Below are positions 47,053 to 55,719 of a stretch of DNA of 64,000 nucleotides, piece by piece. Numbering within the stretch: position 1 is the stretch's first letter; each line of letters opens with the position of its first letter. Position numbers and translations under genes: made by a program. The notes beneath the pieces are model-generated. The model was not told the origin of the DNA, did no database searches, and saw only the letters and a list, made by a program, of their open reading frames with translations. This DNA is from Woeseia sp034521225 (GTDB taxonomy: Bacteria; Pseudomonadota; Gammaproteobacteria; Steroidobacterales; Woeseiaceae): assembly GCA_034521225.1 (NCBI GenBank), contig JAXHMR010000012.1:1-64000 (forward strand), read 5' to 3'.

Positions 47053-47982
47053 TCAGGCAGTATCGCACGCTAGGACCGTGTCGGAATCGGGCGCCTGCAC
47101 CCGCGTATTATCGTCGAGACGTCGAAACCAGTGCCACGCTACCATCGGCGCGGCGCCGTCAATATTGGGCGCGCCGATCCCCCCAGCCGCGTCGTGCAAG
47201 TCCAGCGAGCGCAATTCCAGGCTAAAGCGTGCCGCCCCGGAAGCATTGGGCACGCTGGCATGCAGATGCGCCCCTGAAAACACGAGCACGTCGCCCGACT
47301 CGATCACGACCGGCAGCCAGTCGGCCCGATCCACCGGTTCCCGCGGCTCGGGCACGTTGCGGTACCCGGGCTTCCTGCCCTCTTCCCGCGCGGCATGAAT
47401 CTCCGCGCGGGACGCGGCGAGATCCCAGCTGGCGCTGTCATTCGCAAGCGGGCGGCTCCACCAACCAGGGAACAAGGCGATAGTGCGCTTCGCCGTGACC
47501 GGGAACACCGGCGCCCACCAGTTGATCTGCTGATAGATGTTTGATCCCCAGGTGTCGCGGTGCGCACCCAGTGTATGGCGCGGATCCGGCACCGGGTTGT
47601 CGTCATGCGGCTGGCAGCGGAGATTGACCACGTCCGCGGCTGTGCGGCCTGGATCGAAGCCGAACGCGGCGAACAGCGCCACCATCAACTTGCGGGCCTG
47701 CGCATCCCGCTTGTATCTCTGCCGCAGGCCGGCGGCCCGCCGATCCCATTCTGCGCGATCAAGAGAACACTGGGCGTGAACCGGATCCGCACTGTCGAAT
47801 GCCGCGCAGATTTCCGCCCGAGAATGCTCAACGAGCGCCTGTATCGCCGCCACGTTGCGCACCACCAATAAGTCACCGGCGTAGATCCGGCGCCGCAGCC
47901 AGCCCGGCAACGGTGTGTTTGCAAGAAACTGGAGCGCGGACACGAGCAGAATCCCCCTTGCCGGAGCGATTGAGACTGACAA
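47053..47982 (-). CDS. Phytanoyl-CoA dioxygenase-like Fe(II)/2-oxoglutarate protein
   Basis: A 309-residue intact protein. TLGAHRDTWGSNIYQQINWW carries a candidate HxD metal pair, and VLVFSGAHLHASVPNASGAA then RFSLELRSLDL carries the distal His and the Arg that would bind 2-oxoglutarate. Between them are FPVTAKRTIALFPGWWSRPL and a long insert. The layout suits double-stranded beta-helix oxygenases, but the substrate is unknown and the family name is by motif only. No signal peptide. It is the first intact gene right of the mobile-element zone. Confidence 0.6.
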   Translation of the reverse strand: MSVSIAPARGILLVSALQFLANTPLPGWLRRRIYAGDLLVVRNVAAIQALVEHSRAEICAAFDSADPVHAQCSLDRAEWDRRAAGLRQRYKRDAQARKLMVALFAAFGFDPGRTAADVVNLRCQPHDDNPVPDPRHTLGAHRDTWGSNIYQQINWWAPVFPVTAKRTIALFPGWWSRPLANDSASWDLAASRAEIHAAREEGRKPGYRNVPEPREPVDRADWLPVVIESGDVLVFSGAHLHASVPNASGAARFSLELRSLDLHDAAGGIGAPNIDGAAPMVAWHWFRRLDDNTRVQAPDSDTVLACDTA

Positions 47983-48098
47983 GCATCGCCAAGCTTACAC
48001 AGGCGCCGTGCCTATACTTGCCCGCTCACGACACGCTTTTACCTTCACGCGACGTTCTCCCGGGCCGCCGTTCAACCTGGCGGGAAGGGCAAACAGCC

Positions 48099-48560
48099 TC
48101 AATAAATTCCCGCGTCAACACCCGCGGCGAGATTCATCGCGAGCTCGGCGACCTGTTCGCCGAAGGCTTCGTCCCACTCGCCGCGAAGGATCAGTGGATC
48201 ATCGATGTATTTCCAGCACAGACCGGTCGTGATACGACCGATGGCCTCCCGCGTGCCGCGCCCGTCCTTGCCGGCACGAATGTAGACTGCCAGCGGCAGG
48301 CCGACCGTCGCCTCGAGGCAGGGATAGTAAATGCGCTCGAAGAAGTCCTTGGTCAGCCCCGCCATGTAGCCGAAGTTCTCGGTCGTGCCGAGGAGCAGAC
48401 CGTTGCACCACTCGACGTCCGCGGCAGCAGCGTCGAGCGGATCACGGACTCGCAGCTCGAGGTCGCGGAGCTCGAGTCCCCGCACCGCGTCGACGGCGGC
48501 ATCCCGCAAGGCCGACGTATTGGGCGACGGGCAGTGGCAGACGGCGAGCAGTCCCGTCAT
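48099..48560 (-). CDS. Flavodoxin-fold NAD(P)H-dependent oxidoreductase
   Basis: A 153-residue protein from ATG 48560: MTGLLAVCHCPSPNTSALRD (phosphate-loop-like start of the flavodoxin fold), then CNGLLLGTTENFGYMAGLTK and DFFERIYYPCLEATVGLPLA, then VYIRAGKDGRGTR. The TTENFGYMxGxxKDFFER segment is typical of small FMN-binding reductases. It is probably cytosolic. It follows the dioxygenase-like gene on the same strand, but 100 bp apart. An upstream start at 48707 would add a poor N-terminus overlapping an IS end. Confidence 0.75.
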   Translation of the reverse strand: MTGLLAVCHCPSPNTSALRDAAVDAVRGLELRDLELRVRDPLDAAAADVEWCNGLLLGTTENFGYMAGLTKDFFERIYYPCLEATVGLPLAVYIRAGKDGRGTREAIGRITTGLCWKYIDDPLILRGEWDEAFGEQVAELAMNLAAGVDAGIY

Positions 48561-48678
48561 CGACGGCCGGCTGGTGTAGCGGTTTGCATGAGACTTCCCC
48601 TCTGTTCGTCGACAGCGGCCGAGCCATGCAACAAGGCCCAAGAAATGCCAGCCCGTTGACAGGCTGCCTCGCCACGCT

Positions 48679-48885
48679 TCAGGTAGCGATACCGTACACC
48701 TCGTCAAGGAAAACCGCTTTGGTACCGGCTACCACCGGACAATCGACCAGGGCGGAAGTCGCTACGAGCGTTCCGGGTGCTTTGCAGATTGCGGACAGCA
48801 TATCCATGGTTTCGCCATCCGATTGTTTGTCCAGGTGGCAATCAGTGCAACGGCCGCGCGTGCGCAGCGCTGCGGAAAATCGCAT
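48679..48885 (-). CDS. Possible small protein or frame-shifted tail, unassigned
   Basis: A 68-codon frame overlaps the 3' end of the M14 peptidase gene and continues past it: GRCTDCHLDKQSDGETMDML then VDCPVVAGTKAVFLDEVYGI. It has one CxxCH, but no other heme-protein context. It could be a remnant of an older gene interrupted before the IS5-like end at about 48638. Weak evidence. Confidence 0.25.
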   Translation of the reverse strand: MRFSAALRTRGRCTDCHLDKQSDGETMDMLSAICKAPGTLVATSALVDCPVVAGTKAVFLDEVYGIAT

Positions 48886-51541
48886 TCGCGAGAATCACGT
48901 TCAGGCCGTCGAGATAGGCACGTGCTGTCGGGTCCTGCGTGAAAGCAATCACGAAGCCCTCGCCCAGCGGCTGCACGACGGCAAACGGCTTGTACGCGAG
49001 TTGCTTGCGGTTCTCCTCCCAAATGTAGCCACTCACCAGCAAGTCTTCAGCCGCTACGAAGCGCGCAACATTGACTCCGGAGTCGAGGCGTATCGGCGTG
49101 TAAATGTCGGACCCGTTTGCAAGAACGTTCAGCGATGAAGCAACGCCGGCGGCGAGCCAGTGCTCCGGGGTGACCGCGGCCCGGATCAGAACGCCGTAGA
49201 GGTCATCAGGCGGTGCCGACTCCGGGGTGATCGATTTCTTGTAATCGGCAAAGCTGGCGAGGAGGCGGCCATCGACAGTCGTCGCTTCTTTTTCGTCGCT
49301 GTCGCTGTTGTCCCCTCTTCCGTCGCCGTCCTCGCGGTCCTCAGCGATGACCGCGTTCTCGCGGCGAATCGACAGCAGGTTCACGTTCGGGTCGGCGAGA
49401 TAGCGATTGGCGGAGCCGAGGCCGATCAGCACGCCGCCTCTACTCACCCAGTTGCGCAGGTTCTCGGCGCCGTCTTCGCCGAGAACACCGCCATAGCCGT
49501 CACCGGACGCCTCCGGGAGTACCAGTACCTCGAAGTTACCAAGGTCGGCCGTGGCGAGGCGAGTGCTGCGGATCGCCGTCACCGGGTAGTCGAACTGTCG
49601 CTCGATCACGAAGCGGGCCTGACCTGCCGCGCGTGAGACGGTCGGGGCGTCCCAAGCGATCGCGACGTCTGGCCGGTTGTGCCGTACGACGTTGTTGCTG
49701 CCGAGGCTGGGCCCGTCCGTGACCCAGCTGTCGTCAATGCCGACGACGTTTGCGCCGGTCGTGGTCGCAATGTCGCGGACCATCTGGTGCACGTCCATCG
49801 GGTTGTTCTTTACGTCGATGATCAGCGTTCCCGCCGGGTACTGTCTGCCGCCTTGCACAAAGCCCAGGTCACTGCTCTTGACCGAGATACCGTTGCGCAG
49901 GGCATGCGCGAGGAAGCGGATCGCCGTTGCCTCGCCCCAAGGCACAAGATAGGCAACCGAGGCATTGGCGTCCGGAAGTGCCGGCGCGCGAACAAGCTCC
50001 GGCGCGGCCGGGATTGTGTCCACTGACGGCAGGCGGTTACAGGTCTCCGCGCGGACGTTCATCATCTGCGGCAGCGACCACGCGGTGACGTCGTAGATCT
50101 CCACCTCCAGCCCCAACTGACGGCGCTGTTCCTGCCGGACGATGAAGTCACTGTCCATCGGCACGTCGGTATCCAGTAGCGTCCGGACGAGTCGCTTGGC
50201 AGGCTGTGCCATGTCGATCACGTAGCTACCTGCCGCATACTCCTCGCCGCAGGCACTGAAGTCGGCTTCGGCGACGCCGATCGCAACACCCTGGCGCACG
50301 AGAGAACCGGCCAGCCGGTTGGCCGCAGCCTGGTCCGCCTGCCGGGGAATGATGTAGGCTCGAATCGCCTCGGATCGGCCTTCGGCAATAGCCGAAAGCT
50401 GGTAATTGTAGAGATCCTGCAGGAGCTTTCGCCGATTCTTCGCGACGGTTTCAGCGGTGCCTAGCGACGTCACGAAATGATTGCGCACGGCCTCGGCATA
50501 GCGTAGCTCGTTGCCGTCGTACTGGCGCAGTACGAGCCCTCCGATGCCGGCCTGTTCGTACGTCATCGCTGTCGCACCGAAGTACATTGTCCAGGAGGTG
50601 TAGCCGGCGTAGAACTCGTCGTACTCCTCGCGGATGAAATAATCGATTCCGAAGCGATCGAACCAGTACGCATTGGTCTTGCCGTAGAGTGCCTGATTCG
50701 CGACCTGGGTTTCGGTCAGGTGCGGGTTGACCGGGTCCGCGCCGGGCGCGAAGAAGTAGGTCGAGTCCCCACCCATCTCGTGCAGGTCGGCGACGACGAC
50801 CGGGACCCATTCCTGCGTTACCTTGATTCTGCCCCGGGTCTCCGGCTGGGTCATGGCGAACCAATCGCGATTCAGGTCGAAGAGATAATGATTGCCGCGC
50901 CCGTAAGGCCACGGCTGGTCGTGCTCTGCGGCGAGGCGGTGCGGATCCGGGACCAGTCCTGCCGTCGATTCGAAGCTGTGGATAAAGCGATCACGGCCGT
51001 CGGGGTTCATTACGGGGTCGATGATGACTACGGATTCGCGCAGAATGTCGCCAACACGATCGTCGCCCCGCGAGGCGAGCAGGTGATAAGCCGTGAGCAT
51101 TGCAGCATCGGTCGACGAGATTTCATCGCCGTGGATACCGTAGGCAAGCCGAGTTACAGCGGGCGTGGATTGAATGATGCGCTCGGCGTCGCCACGCGGC
51201 GTCTCCAGGGCGTTGCGCAGGCTTTGCATCTCGCCCTTAATTGCATCGATGCGGCGCATGTTTTCCGGAGAAGTGATGACGACATAGACCAGGTCGCGAC
51301 CCTGCCAGCTCCTGGCATAGCGGTGCACGGCCATGCGGTCCGGCTGCGAAGATTCAAGTGCCCTTAAGTAGCGCAGCGTATCGGCATGCCAGGTAATGCG
51401 CTCGCCAGGCGCATAGCCCAGTACGGATTCCATGGTTGGAACGGCAGGGTCGTAGTCCGCGTTCGGCCAATACTCGAAATCCTGTTGCGCGTTGACCGCT
51501 GCCACCAGCAAAAGCGTGGCAACGCTGAGAAGCAGTCGCAT
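48842..51541 (-). CDS. Secreted M14-family zinc carboxypeptidase
   Basis: An intact 899-residue protein with signal peptide MRLLLSVATLLLVAAVNAQQ. The N-terminal peptidase domain shows the zinc motif RLAYGIHGDEISSTDAAMLT (HxxE), then VVIIDPVMNPDGRDRFIHSF, and the third zinc ligand in VVVADLHEMGGDSTYFFAPG. A long C-terminal part includes a glutamine-amidotransferase-like beta fold (LGNFEVLVLPEASGDGYGGV). It would cleave C-terminal residues of peptides in the periplasm or outside. It is divergent from the S9 peptidase, 490 bp apart, which suggests a joint peptide-degradation locus. Confidence 0.9.
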   Translation of the reverse strand: MRLLLSVATLLLVAAVNAQQDFEYWPNADYDPAVPTMESVLGYAPGERITWHADTLRYLRALESSQPDRMAVHRYARSWQGRDLVYVVITSPENMRRIDAIKGEMQSLRNALETPRGDAERIIQSTPAVTRLAYGIHGDEISSTDAAMLTAYHLLASRGDDRVGDILRESVVIIDPVMNPDGRDRFIHSFESTAGLVPDPHRLAAEHDQPWPYGRGNHYLFDLNRDWFAMTQPETRGRIKVTQEWVPVVVADLHEMGGDSTYFFAPGADPVNPHLTETQVANQALYGKTNAYWFDRFGIDYFIREEYDEFYAGYTSWTMYFGATAMTYEQAGIGGLVLRQYDGNELRYAEAVRNHFVTSLGTAETVAKNRRKLLQDLYNYQLSAIAEGRSEAIRAYIIPRQADQAAANRLAGSLVRQGVAIGVAEADFSACGEEYAAGSYVIDMAQPAKRLVRTLLDTDVPMDSDFIVRQEQRRQLGLEVEIYDVTAWSLPQMMNVRAETCNRLPSVDTIPAAPELVRAPALPDANASVAYLVPWGEATAIRFLAHALRNGISVKSSDLGFVQGGRQYPAGTLIIDVKNNPMDVHQMVRDIATTTGANVVGIDDSWVTDGPSLGSNNVVRHNRPDVAIAWDAPTVSRAAGQARFVIERQFDYPVTAIRSTRLATADLGNFEVLVLPEASGDGYGGVLGEDGAENLRNWVSRGGVLIGLGSANRYLADPNVNLLSIRRENAVIAEDREDGDGRGDNSDSDEKEATTVDGRLLASFADYKKSITPESAPPDDLYGVLIRAAVTPEHWLAAGVASSLNVLANGSDIYTPIRLDSGVNVARFVAAEDLLVSGYIWEENRKQLAYKPFAVVQPLGEGFVIAFTQDPTARAYLDGLNVILANAIFRSAAHARPLH

Positions 51542-51634
51542 TGGGCGGGGTCTCCAGCTTGTTCGTGTTCTGGAATTACTTTACACGTTTGCGGCGGAGG
51601 TTTCCGCATCTCCTGCCCCAGCGAACGCAGCGGA

Positions 51635-51720
51635 GCAAGAAGCAGGGCGTAGTCAAGCTATTTCCCTGCTTTTCCTCCCCGAACCATACGTGCGCCTCTT
51701 ATTGTGTCGCTGTTGCTCAA
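51635..51720 (-). ncRNA. Decayed group II intron 3' end (domain V/VI-like)
   Basis: On the minus strand GAGCAACAGCGACAC, a short loop and CGCACGTATGGTTC resemble domain V (AGC triad and the CACGUACGGUUC strand), then GGGGAGG. A hairpin AAGCAGGG/CCCTGCTT (51640-51671) follows in the position of domain VI. The 5' strand of domain V pairs poorly, so it is decayed. No open reading frame of a maturase is nearby. Inference from motif order only. Confidence 0.4.
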
Positions 51721-52030
51721 GCAATCGCTGAGTCAGGGCCAACGGCTCGCCAAAGGCGGCTTGTTCCGAGCTGGGCTGTTCGGCCAGTTTGCACACAAGT
51801 TTTTTCATATGCCTGGATTACGGTCAGCACCGACGGGGAAACTGACGAATATCAGGGAAGTGAGCAACGTCGAATCGATCTTTGCTTTCGGCCAAGTCAA
51901 GCAGCCTTCCACACTTCCATCTATTGTGTGAGTGATCATGCGCGCTACGTTCGCTATCATTTCGAACCTGTTGCCCCGGCAGCACGGGAGCACACGCGAT
52001 GGTTCGCAGAACGTACCGACGGGGAATGAG

Positions 52031-54028
52031 ATGTATTCGAAAAGGACACCGCTCGCGCTCGGCGCCGCATTTCTGTTTCTCTGGTCGGCCGCTAGTCACC
52101 CGGATTCCCTTTTCGACATCGATACCTACCTGTCGCTGAAGGCGATATCGGAGATCACCGTCAGCCCGGACGGCGAGTTTCTCACCTACACCGTGACGCG
52201 CAACGACCTCGAAAAGGACGAATCCGCGAGCGCCGTCTGGATGCAGCCGACAGCGGGCGGCACGCCATTACGCATGACGGAATCGGGCAGTTCCGCGTGG
52301 TCGCCGCAGTGGAGTCCGGATGACCGCTACCTGGCGGTCCTGTCCGATCGCGAGGGCGGAGTCACACAGGTGTGGTTGCTCGACCGTCGCGGCGGCGACG
52401 CGTCGCAACTAACCGAATTGAGGCAGGGCGTGCGTTCGTACCGGTGGTCTCCCGACGGCACCCGGCTGCTTCTGCTCGTCAAGGATCCTTCGCCTGCAGA
52501 CCTCGATGAACAAAAGCTTCCCAATCCCCGCCCTTACGTTATCGACCGGCTCCAGTTCAAGAGAGATTATGTCGGCTACCTCGACAACCGGCGTACGCAT
52601 GTCCACGTCATCGATATCGCCAATCGACGCGTCCGTCAGGTCACTTTCGGCGACTACGACGACAGCCAGGCACGCTGGTCACCGGACGGCGATCACATCG
52701 TTTTCGTCAGCAACCGCACGGACTGGCCCGACACGAACCGGAATACCGATTTGTGGCGCATCGACGCGAAGCAGGATAACGCGCAGCCCGAACGGCTGAC
52801 CGACGCCCGTTATGCCGATTCGAACCCGGTCTTCAGCCCGGACGGAAAGCGAATCGCCTACACGTCCAGCGTCAGCGACGGACTGCCGGTCTACGCGATC
52901 CCGCAACTGGCGATCCTCGATGCGGAGACCGGCGAATCGGAACGGGTCGAGTCGCTGGCCGAGGTGCAGGTGTGGGGGCTCCGGTTCTCGTCTGACGGCC
53001 GGAGTATCTACGCGATCGCCGAGTACCGGGGCGAACAGCAACTCGTCAAGGTCGATGTCCGATCCGGAAGGATGGAGCGGCTCATCGCCGGCGAGAACGT
53101 CGTTCGCGAGTTCGATGTTGCGAGCGATGGCCAGGCATTCGCGCTTGTCTCCCGTCCGCAGGCGACCCCCGAGATCTTCCGCCTTGATCTCGATGGCCGG
53201 GGCCTGCAGCCGTTCAGCGCGATGAACCGCGAGCTCATGGCGGACATTGCGACGGGCCGCGTGGAGAAGCATACCTATACCGCGCGGGACGGCACACCGC
53301 TCGATACCTTCGTCGTCTTCCCGCCGGGTTACGAGGCGGGCGAACGCTATCCCGCCGTATTGCACCTCCACGGCGGCCCCTGGGCCCAGTGGGACTGGCG
53401 CTTCGACTCCGAGTCGCAACTCTTCGCGGCGCAGGGTTACGTGGTCGTCATGCCCAACTTCCGGGGATCCTGGGGCTACGGCCAGGCGTTTACCGATGCC
53501 CTCGTCGGGAACTGGGGCGATATAGACTACCGCGACTCCATGGACGCCATGGATTTCGCCATCGACAAGGGCTGGATCGACGGCGACCGGATGGCGGTCT
53601 ATGGCTGGTCGTGGGGCGGCTTCCTGACCAACCACGTGATCACGAAAACCGATCGATTCAAGGCCGCCATCTCAGGCGCCAGCGAGACGCTGGTCGCCGC
53701 CAACTACGGCCATGACGAGTGGCAACGGCTGTGGGAAGAGGAGCTCGGGTTTCCGTGGCTCGCGGAAAACAGGGAGCGGTGGGACCGCATATCCCCGTTC
53801 TATTCACTCGACAAGGTCACGACGCCGACGCTCATCGTTTGCGGCGAGGACGACTGGAACATGCCGGTCCAGAACTCGGAACAGCTCTACATCGCACTCA
53901 GGCGCCAGGGTGTACCGGCGCAGCTCGTCGTATACCCGGAGGAGGGGCACAGCCTGTCGGTGCCTTCCTACAAACGAGATCTTTACGAGCGATATCTTGA
54001 CCGGTTGGCCAAATACCTGATCAAGTAG
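52031..54028 (+). CDS. Secreted S9-family prolyl oligopeptidase/acylaminoacyl peptidase
   Basis: A 665-residue protein from ATG 52031, with signal peptide MYSKRTPLALGAAFLFLWSA. A beta-propeller of WD-like repeats (AWSPQWSPDDRYLAVLSDRE, ARWSPDGDHIVFVSNRTDW, PVFSPDGKRIAYTSS) spans about residues 40-400. The C-terminal alpha/beta hydrolase has nucleophile Ser in MAVYGWSWGGFLTNH, Asp in LIVCGEDDWNMPVQN and His in YPEEGHSLSVP. It hydrolyses short peptides in the periplasm. The frame is open upstream to 51932, but the signal peptide fixes the start. Divergent from the M14 peptidase. Confidence 0.9.
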   Translation: MYSKRTPLALGAAFLFLWSAASHPDSLFDIDTYLSLKAISEITVSPDGEFLTYTVTRNDLEKDESASAVWMQPTAGGTPLRMTESGSSAWSPQWSPDDRYLAVLSDREGGVTQVWLLDRRGGDASQLTELRQGVRSYRWSPDGTRLLLLVKDPSPADLDEQKLPNPRPYVIDRLQFKRDYVGYLDNRRTHVHVIDIANRRVRQVTFGDYDDSQARWSPDGDHIVFVSNRTDWPDTNRNTDLWRIDAKQDNAQPERLTDARYADSNPVFSPDGKRIAYTSSVSDGLPVYAIPQLAILDAETGESERVESLAEVQVWGLRFSSDGRSIYAIAEYRGEQQLVKVDVRSGRMERLIAGENVVREFDVASDGQAFALVSRPQATPEIFRLDLDGRGLQPFSAMNRELMADIATGRVEKHTYTARDGTPLDTFVVFPPGYEAGERYPAVLHLHGGPWAQWDWRFDSESQLFAAQGYVVVMPNFRGSWGYGQAFTDALVGNWGDIDYRDSMDAMDFAIDKGWIDGDRMAVYGWSWGGFLTNHVITKTDRFKAAISGASETLVAANYGHDEWQRLWEEELGFPWLAENRERWDRISPFYSLDKVTTPTLIVCGEDDWNMPVQNSEQLYIALRRQGVPAQLVVYPEEGHSLSVPSYKRDLYERYLDRLAKYLIK

Positions 54029-54351
54029 AGAACGCACTGACAACACAAGAAATGCTGGCCGAAATAGGAACCGATGCGCAGGCTAGAAGCAGTTCACGGC
54101 AGTTTGGTCGTTTCGTGTCATCGACGATCCGAATACCGTAACTCGTCGGCCGGTTTGAAATTGTCTCGTTCGTTCAGTTTCACGAGCCTGGTGAGATCTT
54201 TCTCTTGCCAATCATGTTTTTCTTGTTGCACACACGACCATTGGCGCAACACGATAATTTAGTGGCGATTTCTTGCCAACTCTGTCTCATCTGATTGTTC
54301 TGAGCCGTGCATCTTTCATGCCCGAAAATCGACTGCAATTTCAAACCGCCC
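54029..54351. other. No gene seen
   Basis: A 320-bp stretch between the S9 peptidase stop and an IS5 fragment. Short frames only, no clear hairpin terminator. Confidence 0.5.
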
Positions 54352-54596
54352 GTGGCAGAGAGAATACGGCTACACGTGGCGAAGTCTCGTCGAGACCGCC
54401 GTGGCGCGCTTCAAGAATGAATTCGGCGGTACCCTTGCAAGCCGCACTATGCGATCACAAATCACGGAGGTCCGCATTGCTTGTTCAATTCTGAACGCGA
54501 TGACGGAAGCTCGGAATGCCTGATGGGTACTGCGTCTCCTGAATAAAAACACCCGCCACCCGACTCCGGTCTGGAATGGCGTCATGCAACAAGGCC
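54352..54596 (+). mobile_element. IS5-family copy H, 3' fragment
   Basis: About 245 bp matching the C-terminal end of the transposase (GCTACACGTGGCGAAGTCTC onward) and the right end, here GCGTCATGCAACAAGGCC. It is the only IS5 piece of this size in the otherwise clean right arm and lies about 100 bp before the AraC-type gene. Confidence 0.8.
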
Positions 54597-54693
54597 CGTC
54601 GCTGCCTGCCTATTGAGAAAACCCTGCTCATGGTCTGGAGCCATCACCCGCGCTGAGTGTATAGTGAAGCTGGCAGCTTCGGGGGGAGGTTAC

Positions 54694-55500
54694 ATGCGCA
54701 GAGGGGAGTTCGTAAACAGCTATTTCGACGCTTGGAATCATCACGATCCGGATGGGGTTGCAGCTCACCTTGCCCAAAATGGGCGATACTGCGACATTCC
54801 GCAGCATATCGAACTGGCATATGAGGAGCTGATCGCGGACCTGAAACGATTGTTCGCGAGATCCAAGTACCGGTACGAACTCACAAGCCGAGTGTTTACT
54901 AGTCGAAGCGCGATCGCCTACCAATACCGGATGATCCTACGGGGCGACGGCGGTAGCACCAACGACACAATCTACCATGGTGCCGAATTTATCACCCTGC
55001 GAGATGACCATGCGGCACTGATGATTGCCGACTACTACGACGTAGCTGGCGCACGACAAACGCGTCTCGCATCCAGTCCCGTGACCCAGCCGGAACAATT
55101 CAAATACGTGAAATCCGGCCTGAGCGACCAAAGATCGCTCGAGTATAAGAATCGGCTGGACGAGGTCATGCGATCGCAAGAGCTGTTTCTTCAACCCGGG
55201 CTGACGCTGCCGAAACTCGCCGCGGCCGTCGACTGCTCCGTGAATCACCTGTCGCAGGTCATCAATTCCGGATTCAACATGAGATTTTCCGATTACCTGA
55301 ACAAGTATCGTGTCGACTGCGCGATGGACGTGATGACCAGCGCTGAGGGTCGGCGACAGTCAATCCTCGACATTGCCTATTCGGTCGGCTTCAACTCCGT
55401 CTCGGCCTTCTACTCGGCCTTCAAGAAGCACGTTGGCCAGACTCCCGCCCAATACAGGCGCGAACAACTGAAGCAGACTTCGTTACCGCAAGTGAAGTAA
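54694..55500 (+). CDS. AraC-type regulator with N-terminal SnoaL-like domain
   Basis: A 268-residue protein. Residues 1-115 look like a SnoaL/NTF2-type pocket domain (FVNSYFDAWNHHDPDGVAAH, FTSRSAIAYQYRMILRGDGG, TIYHGAEFITLRDDHAALMI then ADYYD). Residues about 165-260 are the AraC double helix-turn-helix (LTLPKLAAAVDCSVNHLSQV, then SILDIAYSVGFNSVSAFYSA and FKKHVGQTPAQYRR). ATG 54694 has the strong ribosome-binding site GGGGGGAGG. A sensory SnoaL pocket joined to AraC DNA binding is uncommon. It may sense a small hydrophobic or polyketide-like ligand (inference). Its targets are unknown. Confidence 0.8.
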   Translation: MRRGEFVNSYFDAWNHHDPDGVAAHLAQNGRYCDIPQHIELAYEELIADLKRLFARSKYRYELTSRVFTSRSAIAYQYRMILRGDGGSTNDTIYHGAEFITLRDDHAALMIADYYDVAGARQTRLASSPVTQPEQFKYVKSGLSDQRSLEYKNRLDEVMRSQELFLQPGLTLPKLAAAVDCSVNHLSQVINSGFNMRFSDYLNKYRVDCAMDVMTSAEGRRQSILDIAYSVGFNSVSAFYSAFKKHVGQTPAQYRREQLKQTSLPQVK

Positions 55501-55719
55501 GCCGGTTGTTCAAACAGTCCGCCTACATCCCGTGTAGTCGGTTCATCAATCGAAGTCGCGGCACTGTTGTATTTGGCGTTCTTGCCTGTAGGCGTGGATT
55601 CTGGCGGAAAGGGGCACGCCGGTGAGCAGCGCACGAAAGCTAGTCAGTCGTCCACCGGTCGGATGCCTTGATCATTGACGACGCCGGTGTGTCCCCGGCA
55701 GCACCGGCATCAACCGCTA

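Noticed and set aside
3262..51720. The intron 5' part at 3.3-3.9 kb and the domain V-like part at 51.7 kb as two halves of one split group II intron
   Set aside because: Both are on the minus strand, but their order is reversed for a simple insertion, and nothing else links them. Two separate relics are simpler.
52679..53635. A 318-codon minus-strand frame inside the S9 peptidase gene
   Set aside because: Antisense shadow of a GC-rich gene with a clear catalytic triad.
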